DNA of 64,000 nucleotides from Jatrophihabitans_A lederbergiae (lineage in GTDB: Bacteria > Actinomycetota > Actinomycetes > Mycobacteriales > Jatrophihabitantaceae), in NCBI RefSeq assembly GCF_031845305.1, contig NZ_JAVREH010000002.1:124001-188000 (forward strand). The letters run 5' to 3'. Below, piece by piece: positions 41,189 to 50,268 of the stretch (position 1 is the stretch's first letter; each line of letters opens with the position of its first letter). The notes beneath the pieces were generated by a model. That model saw only the letters and a list, made by a program, of their open reading frames with translations. It made no database searches and was not told where the DNA came from. The position numbers and the translations under genes are program-made.

Positions 41189-42553
41189 TCATGGTCGGGT
41201 GTTGCGTTGTGGTTGTTGGGTGGGGTTGATCCAGGGTGGTGGGGTGAACCAGGGCAGTCCGTGTCGCATGGTGATGGTCCAGCCGCCGGTGTTGATGCGG
41301 TCGTGGTGGTGGTCGCAGAGTAGGCAGAGGTTGTCGAGGTTGGTGGGTCCGCCTTCTGCCCAGGGTTTGATGTGGTGTTTTTCTGTCCATTCGGGTGGGT
41401 CGGTACAGCCGGGGAAGGCGCAGCCCTGGTCGCGGGCGATCAACGCCAGGGTTTGGGTGGTGCTGGCGGTGCGTCGGGTGGTGCCGTAGTTGAGGAGCCC
41501 GCCCTTGCTGTTGTGCACGATCCACGCGATGCTGGCTTGGTCGGCCAGTCGTAGCGCCTGGGCGACGGACAGTTTTTGGCCGTAGCTGGTGGAGGCCAGT
41601 CCGGTGCCGGTCTCGAACTGCTGGGCGGTCATGGTGATCAGCACGGTCGCTGGTACCCCACCTGAGGTGGGTAGTTCCCCGGAGCGCAGGGCGAGTTTGA
41701 GGATCGAGCGGAACGCATCATGCATCCGTTGCCCGGCGGTGCGCTCATCCCGCTCACCCGACTTACCACCGTCACCGCGGTTACCGGACTCCCCGCGGTC
41801 GCCGGGTTCGGCGCGCTCTCCCGGCACTTTTGACTTGGCCGGCTCGGGCGCGGCGAGGGAGTGCAGCACGGTCATCGCCAGGGCGGCGGTGTCGGTGTCG
41901 AGGTCGGCGGTAAGTCGGTACATCCCGTCCCCGCGGGGCAGGCAGCTCAGAAACCGCCGCCGCCGCTGGGACTGCTCATCGGCCAGCCGGCCGTCCGGGT
42001 CCAGGGTGTCAACCAGTTGACGGGCGATCCCGCTCAGCGTCCCCGGGTCAAAACACAGGGCCTGCTCGACGAGGAACGCCTCCGCCTCGGCCTGGTCCTC
42101 AACCGGCAGCGACGCCGCGCGGAGGGTGCCCATGGCGCGGATGATGACGTCTACATGCCGGGCGGTGATGCCACCCTCCGCCCGGGCGGCCGCGGTCAAG
42201 GGCAGCACCGGCGGCAACACCTCACCCGACAGACTGAGCCTGGGCCCGAGTTCGTGGGCGTGCCGAACCCGCGACGAGGACTCAGCCGCAGACAGGTTCA
42301 GCACCCCCGACAGCACCTGCTTGGACCCGCGCATCATCAACCGACCCGCGACGTTCCGGGCCTCCAGCTCGGCGATCAGCACCGCATCGAAGGCCTCCAA
42401 CTGCCGGCGCGCCCCCTCAGCCGAACGCACGATATCCAGCAGCTCATTATCAGACAGCGGGGACAATGGCGCCACGACCAAGGCGGCAACCGCGCCCGGC
42501 AAAGCCGACGCAGCCACCACCGCCGCTACCTCGCCCACCCCCGTCAATGCCAT
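41189..42553 (-). CDS. DUF222 domain protein with C-terminal HNH endonuclease motif (1)
   Basis: About 454 residues. The N-terminal DUF222 region (residues about 20-290) is followed by a charged Glu/Gly/Arg linker (PGERAEPGDRGESGNRGDGG), further conserved sequence, and an HNH domain at the end: DQGCAFPGCTDPPEWTEKHH and NLDNLCLLCDHHHDRI. Such genes occur in many copies in actinobacteria; their role (mobile endonuclease, defence or repair) is not established. ATG 42553 is likely, though a longer frame to 42622 is open. The 243 bp upstream hold nothing I recognise. Confidence 0.83.
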   Translation of the reverse strand: MALTGVGEVAAVVAASALPGAVAALVVAPLSPLSDNELLDIVRSAEGARRQLEAFDAVLIAELEARNVAGRLMMRGSKQVLSGVLNLSAAESSSRVRHAHELGPRLSLSGEVLPPVLPLTAAARAEGGITARHVDVIIRAMGTLRAASLPVEDQAEAEAFLVEQALCFDPGTLSGIARQLVDTLDPDGRLADEQSQRRRRFLSCLPRGDGMYRLTADLDTDTAALAMTVLHSLAAPEPAKSKVPGERAEPGDRGESGNRGDGGKSGERDERTAGQRMHDAFRSILKLALRSGELPTSGGVPATVLITMTAQQFETGTGLASTSYGQKLSVAQALRLADQASIAWIVHNSKGGLLNYGTTRRTASTTQTLALIARDQGCAFPGCTDPPEWTEKHHIKPWAEGGPTNLDNLCLLCDHHHDRINTGGWTITMRHGLPWFTPPPWINPTQQPQRNTRP

Positions 42554-42796
42554 ACACCAGACACTACGGAAAGGGTCTGACAAAACTGCTTCACGAGAAG
42601 AGGCCTTGGCACCTGCACCCAAGGTGATCGGGACTCGGGCGAAGTGTCGGCACTCCCCGGCCCCGCCACTGCAGCGAGCAGCAACTTCCGAGCTGAAGAG
42701 GGACTTGCTCCGCCGAGCCGCGCCTCACCGGACCAGGCACGGATCGTGGGTGAGGCAGCTAATTTCGCGCCGAAGCCAGCCGCTAGCTCAGTACCG

Positions 42797-44761
42797 CTAC
42801 GCCTCCGGGTGCCACAGCTGCAAGGTAGGCACGCCGGGCGTTGCGAAGCCGAACACCTGGCCGTAGAAGGACAGCTCGGCCTCGCTCGAGTTGATGATGG
42901 TCTCGGTCCGCCGGAAGCCGTGCGACTCCCCCTCGTAGGCGATGTAGGCATGCGGAATTCCCTTTGCCACCATGGCATCGCGGAACATCTCGGCCTGCGA
43001 CGGCGGCACCACCGGATCGTCCAGACCCTGCAGCAGCAATACCGGGCATGACAAACCGTCGACGTTGTTCACCGGCGCACGGGTCTCGTACAGCTCCCGC
43101 GCCTCGGGCAGCGGACCGATCAGGCCGTCCAGATAACGGGATTCGAAGTCGTGGGTGTCCTGAGCGAACTGGATGAGCTCCGCCACGCCGAAGTAGGAGA
43201 CACCGCAGGCGAACGCATCGGTGCTGGTGAGCGCCGACAGCACCGTCCAGCCACCGGCGGAGCCACCCTCGATGCCCAGGCGAGCCGGATCGGCCAGTCC
43301 GGCCTCGGCCAGGCCCTGCACCGCGGCCACGGTGTCCTCGACATCCACGATGCCCCACTGGCCGCGTAACCGGTCGCGGTACTCGCGCCCGTAGCCGGTC
43401 GAGCCGCCGTAGTTGACGTCGATGATCCCGATGCCGCGGCTGGTGAAGTACGCCGTCCCGACGCTTGCCGCCGGCGTCACATGAGCGGTCGGACCACCGT
43501 GCACGAAGGCGACGTACGGCGGCAGTTCCCCGTCGGGCGCGGTGAAATGCGGATTGGCAGGCGGGTACACGATGGCGTGCACCTCGCGTCCCTGTGGCCC
43601 GGGAAAGGTCATGGCCTGGGCCTGGGACAGGTAGCTGGTGTCGGGCAGGTCATCGGCGGACAGCCGGACGACGGTGGAATCCGCACTGGGCAGCTGCAAC
43701 CGCCGCAGCCCGGACGGCGTCCTGGCCCCGCCGGTACGCAGCAGCACCTCGCCGTCGCGCACGTCGCCGAGGTACAGCGTGGTCTGGTCGCCGAGGTCTA
43801 CGTCGGTCAGCGTGCCCGTTGCCGGATCGAGAATGCCCAGCGTGTCCAAGCCGAACGTGCGAACCGTCAGCAGTCGCCCGTCAGCAAGCGGGCGGTACCA
43901 GGACCCGCCGAGCGTCCACATCGGGCCGCCGAAATCCGCCTCGACGGGGTACAGCGGGACAAGTTTCGGCTCGGCCGTCACGCCGACGCTGTACAGGTTC
44001 CACCAGCCTGTCCGGTCGCTGATCACGTACAGGGTGTCCGAGTCGCGCCATTCCGGCTGCAGCAGCGACTCCGTCGTCGAGCCGGCCAGCGTCCGAACCG
44101 TTGTCCAGCTGCCGTCCGCACCGCGCTCGGCAACCCTCAGTTCGGTGCCGTCCCACGGCATCTGCGGATGGTTCCAGGCGATCCAGGCCAACCGGGCGCC
44201 GTCCGGGGAAAGCCTCGCGCCGCTGAGAAAGTCCGATCCCGAGACGATCGAGCGCACCCGCGAGGAATCGGCGGCCGCCGAGCCGTCCACGGGAATCGCG
44301 CAGATATCGCGGACGATCGTGCCGTCCTCGGCGTGGCTCTCGCGGACGCACCACAGCTCGCTGCCGTCGGCCGACAGCTGCGGCTCGGCGTAACGAAGCC
44401 CTGCCGGAACAGCGGGTTCCGGGCTGAGCGGTACCGGCTCGTTCGCACCGGGGTCCAGCCGGTACAGCCGCTGGTCGGTGAACTCGGTGAAGATCAGCGC
44501 GCCGCCCGCGGTGCCGGTCCAGCTGGCACCGCCGTACTCGTGCACCCGGGTCCGGGCGTTCCACGGCGGGGGGAGTACGTCGATGGCCTGCCCGTCGGCA
44601 TCGAGGCGACGAACCGCCTGCCGGCCCCCCTCGGCGGGGCGCAGCTCCGTCCACCACACCTCGTTGCCGAGGAACTGGCCGCCCGAGACCGGATGGCCCT
44701 TGCTGGCCAGGTCAGCGGCGGTGATGGGCGAGGTCCACGATCCGTAGGGTGCAGTCGTCAT
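42797..44761 (-). CDS. S9-family prolyl oligopeptidase-like peptidase
   Basis: A 654-residue serine peptidase. Residues about 20-390 form a beta-propeller of WD-like repeats (LSPDGARLAWIAWNHPQMPW, DLGDQTTLYLGDV), and the C-terminal alpha/beta hydrolase has FVHGGPTAH, the nucleophile in IEGGSAGGWTVLSAL, Asp in LLQGLDDPVVPPSQ and His in YEGESHGFRR. No signal peptide, so it is probably cytoplasmic and cleaves short peptides. ATG at 44761 is chosen; the frame further upstream adds 16 residues and would overlap trmL. Confidence 0.9.
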   Translation of the reverse strand: MTTAPYGSWTSPITAADLASKGHPVSGGQFLGNEVWWTELRPAEGGRQAVRRLDADGQAIDVLPPPWNARTRVHEYGGASWTGTAGGALIFTEFTDQRLYRLDPGANEPVPLSPEPAVPAGLRYAEPQLSADGSELWCVRESHAEDGTIVRDICAIPVDGSAAADSSRVRSIVSGSDFLSGARLSPDGARLAWIAWNHPQMPWDGTELRVAERGADGSWTTVRTLAGSTTESLLQPEWRDSDTLYVISDRTGWWNLYSVGVTAEPKLVPLYPVEADFGGPMWTLGGSWYRPLADGRLLTVRTFGLDTLGILDPATGTLTDVDLGDQTTLYLGDVRDGEVLLRTGGARTPSGLRRLQLPSADSTVVRLSADDLPDTSYLSQAQAMTFPGPQGREVHAIVYPPANPHFTAPDGELPPYVAFVHGGPTAHVTPAASVGTAYFTSRGIGIIDVNYGGSTGYGREYRDRLRGQWGIVDVEDTVAAVQGLAEAGLADPARLGIEGGSAGGWTVLSALTSTDAFACGVSYFGVAELIQFAQDTHDFESRYLDGLIGPLPEARELYETRAPVNNVDGLSCPVLLLQGLDDPVVPPSQAEMFRDAMVAKGIPHAYIAYEGESHGFRRTETIINSSEAELSFYGQVFGFATPGVPTLQLWHPEA

Positions 44762-44805
44762 GAGGCGATCATGCCCGTCCGGGCAGCCCCCGTCATACTG
44801 CGTCG

Positions 44806-45270
44806 TCATACCCCGCCCGCGAAGCCGTGCTGGCGCCAGGCCTCATATGCCGCAACGGCTGCCGAGTTGGACAGGTTCAGCGATCGGCGTCCCGGCAGCA
44901 TGGGAATCCGGACCTGCCCGGTGATGCGGGGATCGGCCAGCACCTCCGGCGGCAGGCCGGTCGGCTCGGTCCCGAACAGCAAGACGTCACCGGGCAGGTA
45001 CCGGACGTCGGTGAAGACCGTCGCCGCCTTGGTGGTGAAGGCGAAAACCCGCGCGGGCAGCAGGCGCAGCCAGGCGCTGGCGAGGTCCTGGTGAACCGTG
45101 ACCGAGGCCAGGTCGTGGTAATCCAGCCCCGCGCGGCGCAGCTTGCTGTCGGACAGGTCGAAGCCCAGCGGGCCGATCAGGTGCAGCTCGGCGCCGGTCG
45201 CGGCCACCATCCGGATCGCGTTGCCGGTGTTCGGCGGGATCCTGGGCTCGAGAAACGCGATGCGGAACAT
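44806..45270 (-). CDS. trmL: tRNA (cytidine(34)-2'-O)-methyltransferase, SpoU/TrmL family
   Basis: A 154-residue minimal SPOUT methyltransferase: RIAFLEPRIPPNTGNAIRMV, ELHLIGPLGF, LLFGTEPTGLP and the knot-forming IPMLPGRRSLNLSNSAAVAA. It 2'-O-methylates the wobble nucleotide of leucine tRNAs. ATG at 45270 fits the family start; an ATG at 45279 adds three residues. Confidence 0.92.
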   Translation of the reverse strand: MFRIAFLEPRIPPNTGNAIRMVAATGAELHLIGPLGFDLSDSKLRRAGLDYHDLASVTVHQDLASAWLRLLPARVFAFTTKAATVFTDVRYLPGDVLLFGTEPTGLPPEVLADPRITGQVRIPMLPGRRSLNLSNSAAVAAYEAWRQHGFAGGV

Positions 45271-45335
45271 GACAAGCATGATTGCAGCCGAGGCGGGCAC
45301 GGAGCGCCGCGCGCCGGTAGGGCAGACTTCGACCC

Positions 45336-46472
45336 ATGCCTGAGACCGTTGAGATCGGACTGGGCCGCGAGGCGCGTCGCGGCTACCACCTGGACGAGGT
45401 CGCCCTCGTTCCCAGCCGGCGTACCCGTGGCTCGTCCGTGGTGTCGACCGCCTGGCAGATCGACGCGCACACCTTCGAGCTGCCGCTGGTGGCCGCCCCG
45501 TCCGATGCCGTCGTGTCACCGGGCTCGGCCGCCGAGATCGAGCGGCTGGGCGGGCTCGCGGTGCTCAACGGCGAGGGACTGTGGGCCCGGTACGAGGACC
45601 CCACCGAGGTGCTCGCCCGGATTGCCGACCCGGCCGGCTGCACCACCGCCGCGCTGCAGCAGATCTATGCCCAGCCGGTTTCGCCGGAGCTGTTGGGTCG
45701 CCGGACCGCCGAGCTGCAGGCCGCCGGCGTCCGGGTCGCCGTCCGGTTGTCGCCGCAGAAGACGGTCGCCCTGTCGCCCGAGGTGCTGAAGGCCGGCGTG
45801 GACCTGCTGGTCATCCAGGGCACGGTGATCTCGGCCGAGCACGTCGCCTCAGAGCACGCCGCCGACGACGCGCTGAACCTCAAGACCTTCATTGCCGACC
45901 TGGACATCCCGGTGATCGTCGGTGGCGTGACGAACTACCAGACCGCACTGCACCTGATGCGCACCGGCGCGGCCGGCGTGATCGTGGGCTACGGCGCGCA
46001 CTCCGGTTCGACGACCCATTCGGCGCTGGGCATCGACGTGCCGATGGCGACCGCCATCGCCGACGCCGCCGCGGCACGGCGCGCCTACCTCGACGAGACC
46101 GGCGGCCGGTACGTGCACCTGATCGCCTACGGCGACATCACCACCGGCGGCGACGTGGCCAAGGCGCTGGTCTGCGGCGCGGATGCCGTGATGCTCGGCG
46201 AGGCGCTGGCCGGCGCGTCCGGGGCACCCGGTGGCGGACGGTACTGGGACCCGACCGCCTCGCACCCTCGGGTGCCGCGGTCGGCGCTGATCGACCTGGG
46301 ACTGGAGCCGGAGGACCGGCCGTCCCTGGAAGAGGTGCTGACCGGCCCGACGGCGGACCCGAGCGGTGAGCGCAACCTGTTCGGCTCGTTGCGCCGGGTG
46401 ATGGCCAAGTGCGGTTACTCGTCGGTGAAGGAATTCCAGAAGGCCGAGCTGATCGTCACCGGCCTGCGCTGA
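45336..46472 (+). CDS. guaB3: GuaB3 family IMP dehydrogenase-related protein
   Basis: A 378-residue IMPDH-like barrel without CBS domains. It has EIGLGREARRGYHLDEVALV, FELPLVAAPSDAVVSPGSA, VIVGGVTNYQTALHLMRTGA and GIDVPMATAIADAAAARRAY. The catalytic Cys loop of IMPDH (GSICTT) is replaced by GYGAHSGSTTHSA. Proteins of this group in actinobacteria have long been called GuaB3; a GMP reductase activity has been reported for a cyanobacterial homologue, so an IMP dehydrogenase role should not be assumed. ATG at 45336, divergent from trmL. Confidence 0.92.
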   Translation: MPETVEIGLGREARRGYHLDEVALVPSRRTRGSSVVSTAWQIDAHTFELPLVAAPSDAVVSPGSAAEIERLGGLAVLNGEGLWARYEDPTEVLARIADPAGCTTAALQQIYAQPVSPELLGRRTAELQAAGVRVAVRLSPQKTVALSPEVLKAGVDLLVIQGTVISAEHVASEHAADDALNLKTFIADLDIPVIVGGVTNYQTALHLMRTGAAGVIVGYGAHSGSTTHSALGIDVPMATAIADAAAARRAYLDETGGRYVHLIAYGDITTGGDVAKALVCGADAVMLGEALAGASGAPGGGRYWDPTASHPRVPRSALIDLGLEPEDRPSLEEVLTGPTADPSGERNLFGSLRRVMAKCGYSSVKEFQKAELIVTGLR

Positions 46473-46576
46473 CTACCCAGTCTTTACCGACCGTAACTTG
46501 TGATCAGGGTGTTCGTGCTGGCCCGGGAAGCCTCGCTCGACTTGATGAGCCCGCGGACGGCGCGCACACTGGTTGC

Positions 46577-46981
46577 GTGGACAGCGCGCTGCTGGTGGTC
46601 GTCGGCGTTCCGGCGGTCCTCTTCGCTGCGCGCCAGGGGACCCGAGCGGTCCGGCACGAGTGGCACCGGATCACCGAGCAGCGCCGTCCCCTCGCTCCCG
46701 CCACCGTTCCGATCGAGCGAGTGACCGCGACGCTTCGACGGTTGCGCAGTGAGCTCGAAACCCGTGAGAACCGGCCGGGACTGTCCGGTAAGGGAATGCG
46801 GATGGGTGCCGTCCGGCTGGCGTATGTCGACGTGCTCGCGGTGGCCTGCCACCAGCTCGACGTGCCACCGCCGCGGACGTTCCGCGACTGCCAGACACCG
46901 CTCGCGGAGATCTACCGCGTGGAGGCACAACTGCGCGAGCGCGGCCTGGACGTGCGCGAGCCCGCGCGCCACGCGGCTTGA
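46577..46981 (+). CDS. Conserved hypothetical membrane-anchored protein
   Basis: 134 residues from GTG 46577: a short hydrophobic N-terminus (DSALLVVVGVPAVLFAARQG), a basic helix (RAVRHEWHRITEQRRP), a helical stretch and the conserved AVRLAYVDVLAVACHQLDVP. Small proteins of this layout (one membrane segment, then LAYDDVL-like motif) are common in actinobacteria; function unknown. The start is chosen because the frame upstream of it overlaps non-homologous sequence after guaB3. Confidence 0.65.
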   Translation: MDSALLVVVGVPAVLFAARQGTRAVRHEWHRITEQRRPLAPATVPIERVTATLRRLRSELETRENRPGLSGKGMRMGAVRLAYVDVLAVACHQLDVPPPRTFRDCQTPLAEIYRVEAQLRERGLDVREPARHAA

Positions 46982-47108
46982 TTGCTCGGCTCAACTCACC
47001 CAACTCGGTTCGCACCGGCGCAAGGACTGCAACGTTCTGGACCGCTGGCCGCATCTGCTTAGGTAGCGGGTGAGTCCATACTTGGTGGTCCGTCCCGAAG
47101 GAGTTGAT

Positions 47109-47666
47109 ATGCGGTTGTACGCGGCAGGACTCATAGTCGCCCTCGCGGTGACGGGCTGCGCGTCGAGCGGCCAGCGTCACGCGGCCGGCGGGGGGGCGAG
47201 CGAGGGCACGACCAGCGGTCCCGTCATGGGTGGCACGGCCAGCCCCAGCGCACCCAGCGGTACGCCCAGCAGCCCGCCGAGCTCATCGGTGAGCTGCCCG
47301 ACCGACCTGAACTTCGATCAGCCGAACGGTCCCTCGGCGCAGGCGCTGCCGTCCAAGATCACGGTGTCCTGGGTGCTGCGGTGCTCGATCGTCAGCAAGG
47401 GCGCCAAGCGGGTACTGAACGTGGAGCGTTCCGACAGCGACGCCACGAACCTGGTGGACGCGCTGCGGGTTCCGTCCGGGCACAAGATCAAGGGGGTCTG
47501 CCCGATGTACCGGGCGGCGGTGCCTTACTTCGCGCTGGTGCAGCCCGACGGCAGTGCGCTCGCGCCGAAGGTGCCGGTGACGAACTGCGGGCAGGCGCAG
47601 CCCGAGGTCCTGCAGGCGCTCAACGCCCTGACGTTCAAGGTGATCAGCACCAAGCCGCTGCCGTAA
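47109..47666 (+). CDS. Putative lipoprotein
   Basis: 185 residues. The signal peptide MRLYAAGLIVALAVTGCASS ends in a lipobox (VTGC), giving a lipid-anchored Cys at residue 17. A Ser/Pro/Gly/Thr-rich linker (about 18-65) is followed by a globular domain with three cysteines (VSCPTDLNFDQPNGPSAQ, VLRCSI, GVCPMYRA) of unknown fold. ATG at 47109 has AAGGAG 6 nt upstream. No functional prediction. Confidence 0.8.
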   Translation: MRLYAAGLIVALAVTGCASSGQRHAAGGGASEGTTSGPVMGGTASPSAPSGTPSSPPSSSVSCPTDLNFDQPNGPSAQALPSKITVSWVLRCSIVSKGAKRVLNVERSDSDATNLVDALRVPSGHKIKGVCPMYRAAVPYFALVQPDGSALAPKVPVTNCGQAQPEVLQALNALTFKVISTKPLP

Positions 47667-47674
47667 CCGGTGCC

Positions 47675-48652
47675 TTACAGCCAGCCTTTACGTTTGAAGA
47701 TCAGGTAGAGCGTGCCGGCGAGGCCCACGATGACCAGCACGCTGGTGATGAAGCCGCCGTGCTTTCCGAAGCCCGGGTAGGGCACGTTCTGGCCGTAGAA
47801 CCCAGTGACGGCGGTAGGAATGGCGATCAGCGCGGTGTAGGACGTCAGCTTCTTCATGATCGTGTTGAGCCGGGCGTCCTGCAGCGACAGGTTCGTCTCG
47901 AACACCGAGCTGATCATGTCCCGCAGTGACTCGGTCCACTCCGCGGCGCGCAGCACGTGGTCGTAGAGGTCGTCATAGTACGGCCGCAGCTCCTCGGTGA
48001 TGTCGAAGTCCCGCCGCATCAGGGTGTTCACCACCTCGCGCATCGGCAGTACCGCGCGGCGAACGTGCACCAGTGCCTTGCGCAGCGCGAAGGTCCGGCG
48101 CTGGGTCTCGTGGTTGGTGCTGGCCTGGTCGAAGAGCAGGTCCTCCAGGTCCTCGATCTCGTCGTCGAGTTGCTGCACCACGTCGAAGTGCCCGTCGACC
48201 AGAACGTCGAGCATCCCCCAGGCAAGCGCCTTCACGCCGTACTTGATCAGGTCGCTGTTCTCGTCCCAGCGCTCGACGATCCGGTCCACGTCGAACTCGT
48301 CGGCGTGCACGGTGACGAAGGCGTGCTTGAGGACGAACGCCGAGACCTGGGTGTACGCGAGCTCGCCACTGTCGCTGTCCAGCCGCAGTGAGTAGGCCGT
48401 GAGAAAGGTGTGGGTGGAGTACCGCGAGGCCTTGGGACGCTCATGGTGTGCCGTCACGTCCTCGACGGCGAGCGCGTTCAGGGCCAGCTCGGTGCCCAGC
48501 TCGGCGAGCCGGTCGGCGTCCGGCGCCTGCAGGTCCGCCCATACCAGGCAGTCCTCTTCGCAGATGTACTGCGACAGGTCCTCGAAGGGGAAGTTCTCCT
48601 TCTCCAGGACGCCGTTGCGCCACAGCCTGGTGCGGACGGCAGCTTCGGTCAT
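47675..48652 (-). CDS. corA: CorA-family magnesium/cobalt transporter
   Basis: 325 residues: a large cytoplasmic N-terminal domain, a long helix (IEDLEDLLFDQASTNHETQR ... LMRRDFDITEELRPYYDDLY) and two C-terminal membrane helices. The pore signature reads TGFYGQNVPYPG, that is GQN where the classical motif is GMN. The C-terminus is KRKGWL. ATG at 48652 overlaps the stop of the FMN reductase gene (ATGA); an ATG at 48667 is also in frame. Confidence 0.88.
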   Translation of the reverse strand: MTEAAVRTRLWRNGVLEKENFPFEDLSQYICEEDCLVWADLQAPDADRLAELGTELALNALAVEDVTAHHERPKASRYSTHTFLTAYSLRLDSDSGELAYTQVSAFVLKHAFVTVHADEFDVDRIVERWDENSDLIKYGVKALAWGMLDVLVDGHFDVVQQLDDEIEDLEDLLFDQASTNHETQRRTFALRKALVHVRRAVLPMREVVNTLMRRDFDITEELRPYYDDLYDHVLRAAEWTESLRDMISSVFETNLSLQDARLNTIMKKLTSYTALIAIPTAVTGFYGQNVPYPGFGKHGGFITSVLVIVGLAGTLYLIFKRKGWL

Positions 48653-49230
48653 GGCGACAGTGTGCATTCCGTCGCTGTGGACTCCGCCGGCCGGTGCCCC
48701 AGCAGGGCGCGAACGGCGGACGCGAGCTTCTCGCGCAGCCCCTGCTCTGACACCAGACCGTCGGTGCCCACGAGGTCGCGGCTCATCGGCAGCCGCAAGC
48801 ACGCCGGCTCGATCACATCCGCGCCGACATATCCGAGCACGGTCGCCAGCGACGTGTGGGCGCCGGCGCCACCGGTCGGCGCGGCCACCGACGAGGCGTT
48901 GATCCAGGCGACCGGCTTGCGGTAGATCTCACCGCCCCCGACCGTCCAGTCCAGCAGGTTCTTGAAGCTGCCCGGCAGCGCTCCGGCGTACTCGGGCGTG
49001 CAGAACAAGATCACGTCCGCCTCGGCGATCTGCCGGCGCAGCTCGTTCACCGGCGCCGGCAGCGGCTCGTGGTCGTCGTCCGGGTTGAACGCCGGCAGCT
49101 CGGCCAGCCCGTCGAACAGCTCGGAATGGGTGCCGGGCGGTGCCACGGCCGCGGCCGTCCGGAGCACCGCGGTATTGGTCGAGCCGTGCCGGGTACTGCC
49201 CGACACCAGCAGCAAGCGAGTCTTGTTCAC
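48649..49230 (-). CDS. NADPH-dependent FMN reductase family protein
   Basis: 193 residues from GTG 49230: a flavodoxin-like fold with the FMN phosphate loop LLVSGSTRHGSTNTAVLR and ILFCTPEYAGALPGSFKNLL, then DW. Such enzymes reduce FMN, quinones or azo dyes with NAD(P)H. The frame stays open to a GTG at 49284, but this only adds two copies of NEVIQSSAV encoded by the 27-bp tandem repeat; that DNA more likely belongs to the divergent promoter region. ATGA overlap with corA. Confidence 0.82.
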   Translation of the reverse strand: MNKTRLLLVSGSTRHGSTNTAVLRTAAAVAPPGTHSELFDGLAELPAFNPDDDHEPLPAPVNELRRQIAEADVILFCTPEYAGALPGSFKNLLDWTVGGGEIYRKPVAWINASSVAAPTGGAGAHTSLATVLGYVGADVIEPACLRLPMSRDLVGTDGLVSEQGLREKLASAVRALLGHRPAESTATECTLSP

Positions 49231-49279
49231 GGCACTGGATTGGATCACTTCGTTCACGGCACTGGATTGGATCACTTCG
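49226..49279. repeat. 27-bp perfect tandem repeat in the divergent promoter region
   Basis: TTCACGGCACTGGATTGGAT plus CACTTCG occurs at 49226-49252 and 49253-49279 without mismatch. Each copy contains a GTG (minus strand) that could start the FMN reductase. It lies between the FMN reductase and the divergent SDR gene. Confidence 0.9.
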
Positions 49280-49308
49280 TTCACGGAAGAACCGTATCGT
49301 CTCGAGCT

Positions 49309-50223
49309 ATGTCATGGGATGTGTCGCAACTGCCCTCGTACGCCGGAAAGGCAGCCATCGTCACGGGAGGCAATTCGGGCATCGGTTTCTACACCGCGCT
49401 GGAGCTCGCCCGGCACGGCGCGCGGGTGTATCTGGCCTGCCGCAATGCCGAGGCTGCTGACCACGCCGTGCAGCGGATCCGGGCCGTCGCGCCGGACAGT
49501 GACGTCGACGTGCTGGTGCTGGACCTGGCGTCGCTGGAGTCGGTGGCCGCGCTGGCGGCCGGCTGGGACGGCCCGCTGGACCTGCTGGTGAACAACGCCG
49601 GCGTGATGGCACCGCCGTCCTGGCGTGCCACCGCGGACGGCTTCGAGCTGCAGTTCGGCACGAACCACCTCGGCCACTTCGCGCTGACCGGACGGCTGCT
49701 GCCCGCGCTGCTCGCCGCCACCGCCCCGCGCGTCGTCACGGTCGCCTCGATCGCACACCGCAACGGCAGTGCCGAGGTGCTGTTCGGCAATCCGGCGCGG
49801 GGTTACCGGCCACCGCGGGCATACTCGAACTCGAAGTTGGCGAACCTGCTGTTCGGCCTGCAGTTGCAGCGTCGCGCGAGCGCCGCCGACTCGGCGCTGA
49901 CCTCCACCGTGGCGCATCCCGGGGTGTCGGCGACGAACCTGTTCCGTAGCACCGACGGGATGGGAGCCAACCCGGTCCTACGTGGGGTCTGCGGCGTGCT
50001 CGGGCAGGTGCTGCTGCAATCGGCGGCGGCCGGGGCGGTGCCGACCCTGTACGCGGCGGCGGTCGCGGCACCCGGCTCGTACAGTGGGCCGAGCTGGCCG
50101 GGGGAGTTCCGCGGCGGCGTGGGATCGGCGCGGATCAGCCCGGCGGGGCAGGACCCGGGCTTGGCCGCTCAACTGTGGGACCTGAGCGAGGAGCTGACGG
50201 GTGTGTCCTATAACTGGGCGTGA
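49309..50223 (+). CDS. Short-chain dehydrogenase/reductase (retinol dehydrogenase-like)
   Basis: 304 residues. The Rossmann motif is AAIVTGGNSGIGFYTALELA (residues about 13-32), followed by LLVNNAGVMAPPSW, the catalytic Ser in VVTVASIAHRNGS and YxxxK in RAYSNSKLANLL. The pattern fits the retinol-dehydrogenase/WW-oxidoreductase-like SDR group. Substrate unknown. ATG at 49309 gives the normal N-terminus; the longer open frame is antisense to FMN reductase. Confidence 0.88.
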   Translation: MSWDVSQLPSYAGKAAIVTGGNSGIGFYTALELARHGARVYLACRNAEAADHAVQRIRAVAPDSDVDVLVLDLASLESVAALAAGWDGPLDLLVNNAGVMAPPSWRATADGFELQFGTNHLGHFALTGRLLPALLAATAPRVVTVASIAHRNGSAEVLFGNPARGYRPPRAYSNSKLANLLFGLQLQRRASAADSALTSTVAHPGVSATNLFRSTDGMGANPVLRGVCGVLGQVLLQSAAAGAVPTLYAAAVAAPGSYSGPSWPGEFRGGVGSARISPAGQDPGLAAQLWDLSEELTGVSYNWA

Positions 50224-50268
50224 GCTGGGCTGGTGCTCTGAGCCGCTGCGCTCTGAGACAATGGCTCG

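Noticed and set aside
43481..45094. 537-aa plus-strand open frame
   Set aside because: Antisense to the S9 peptidase and trmL.
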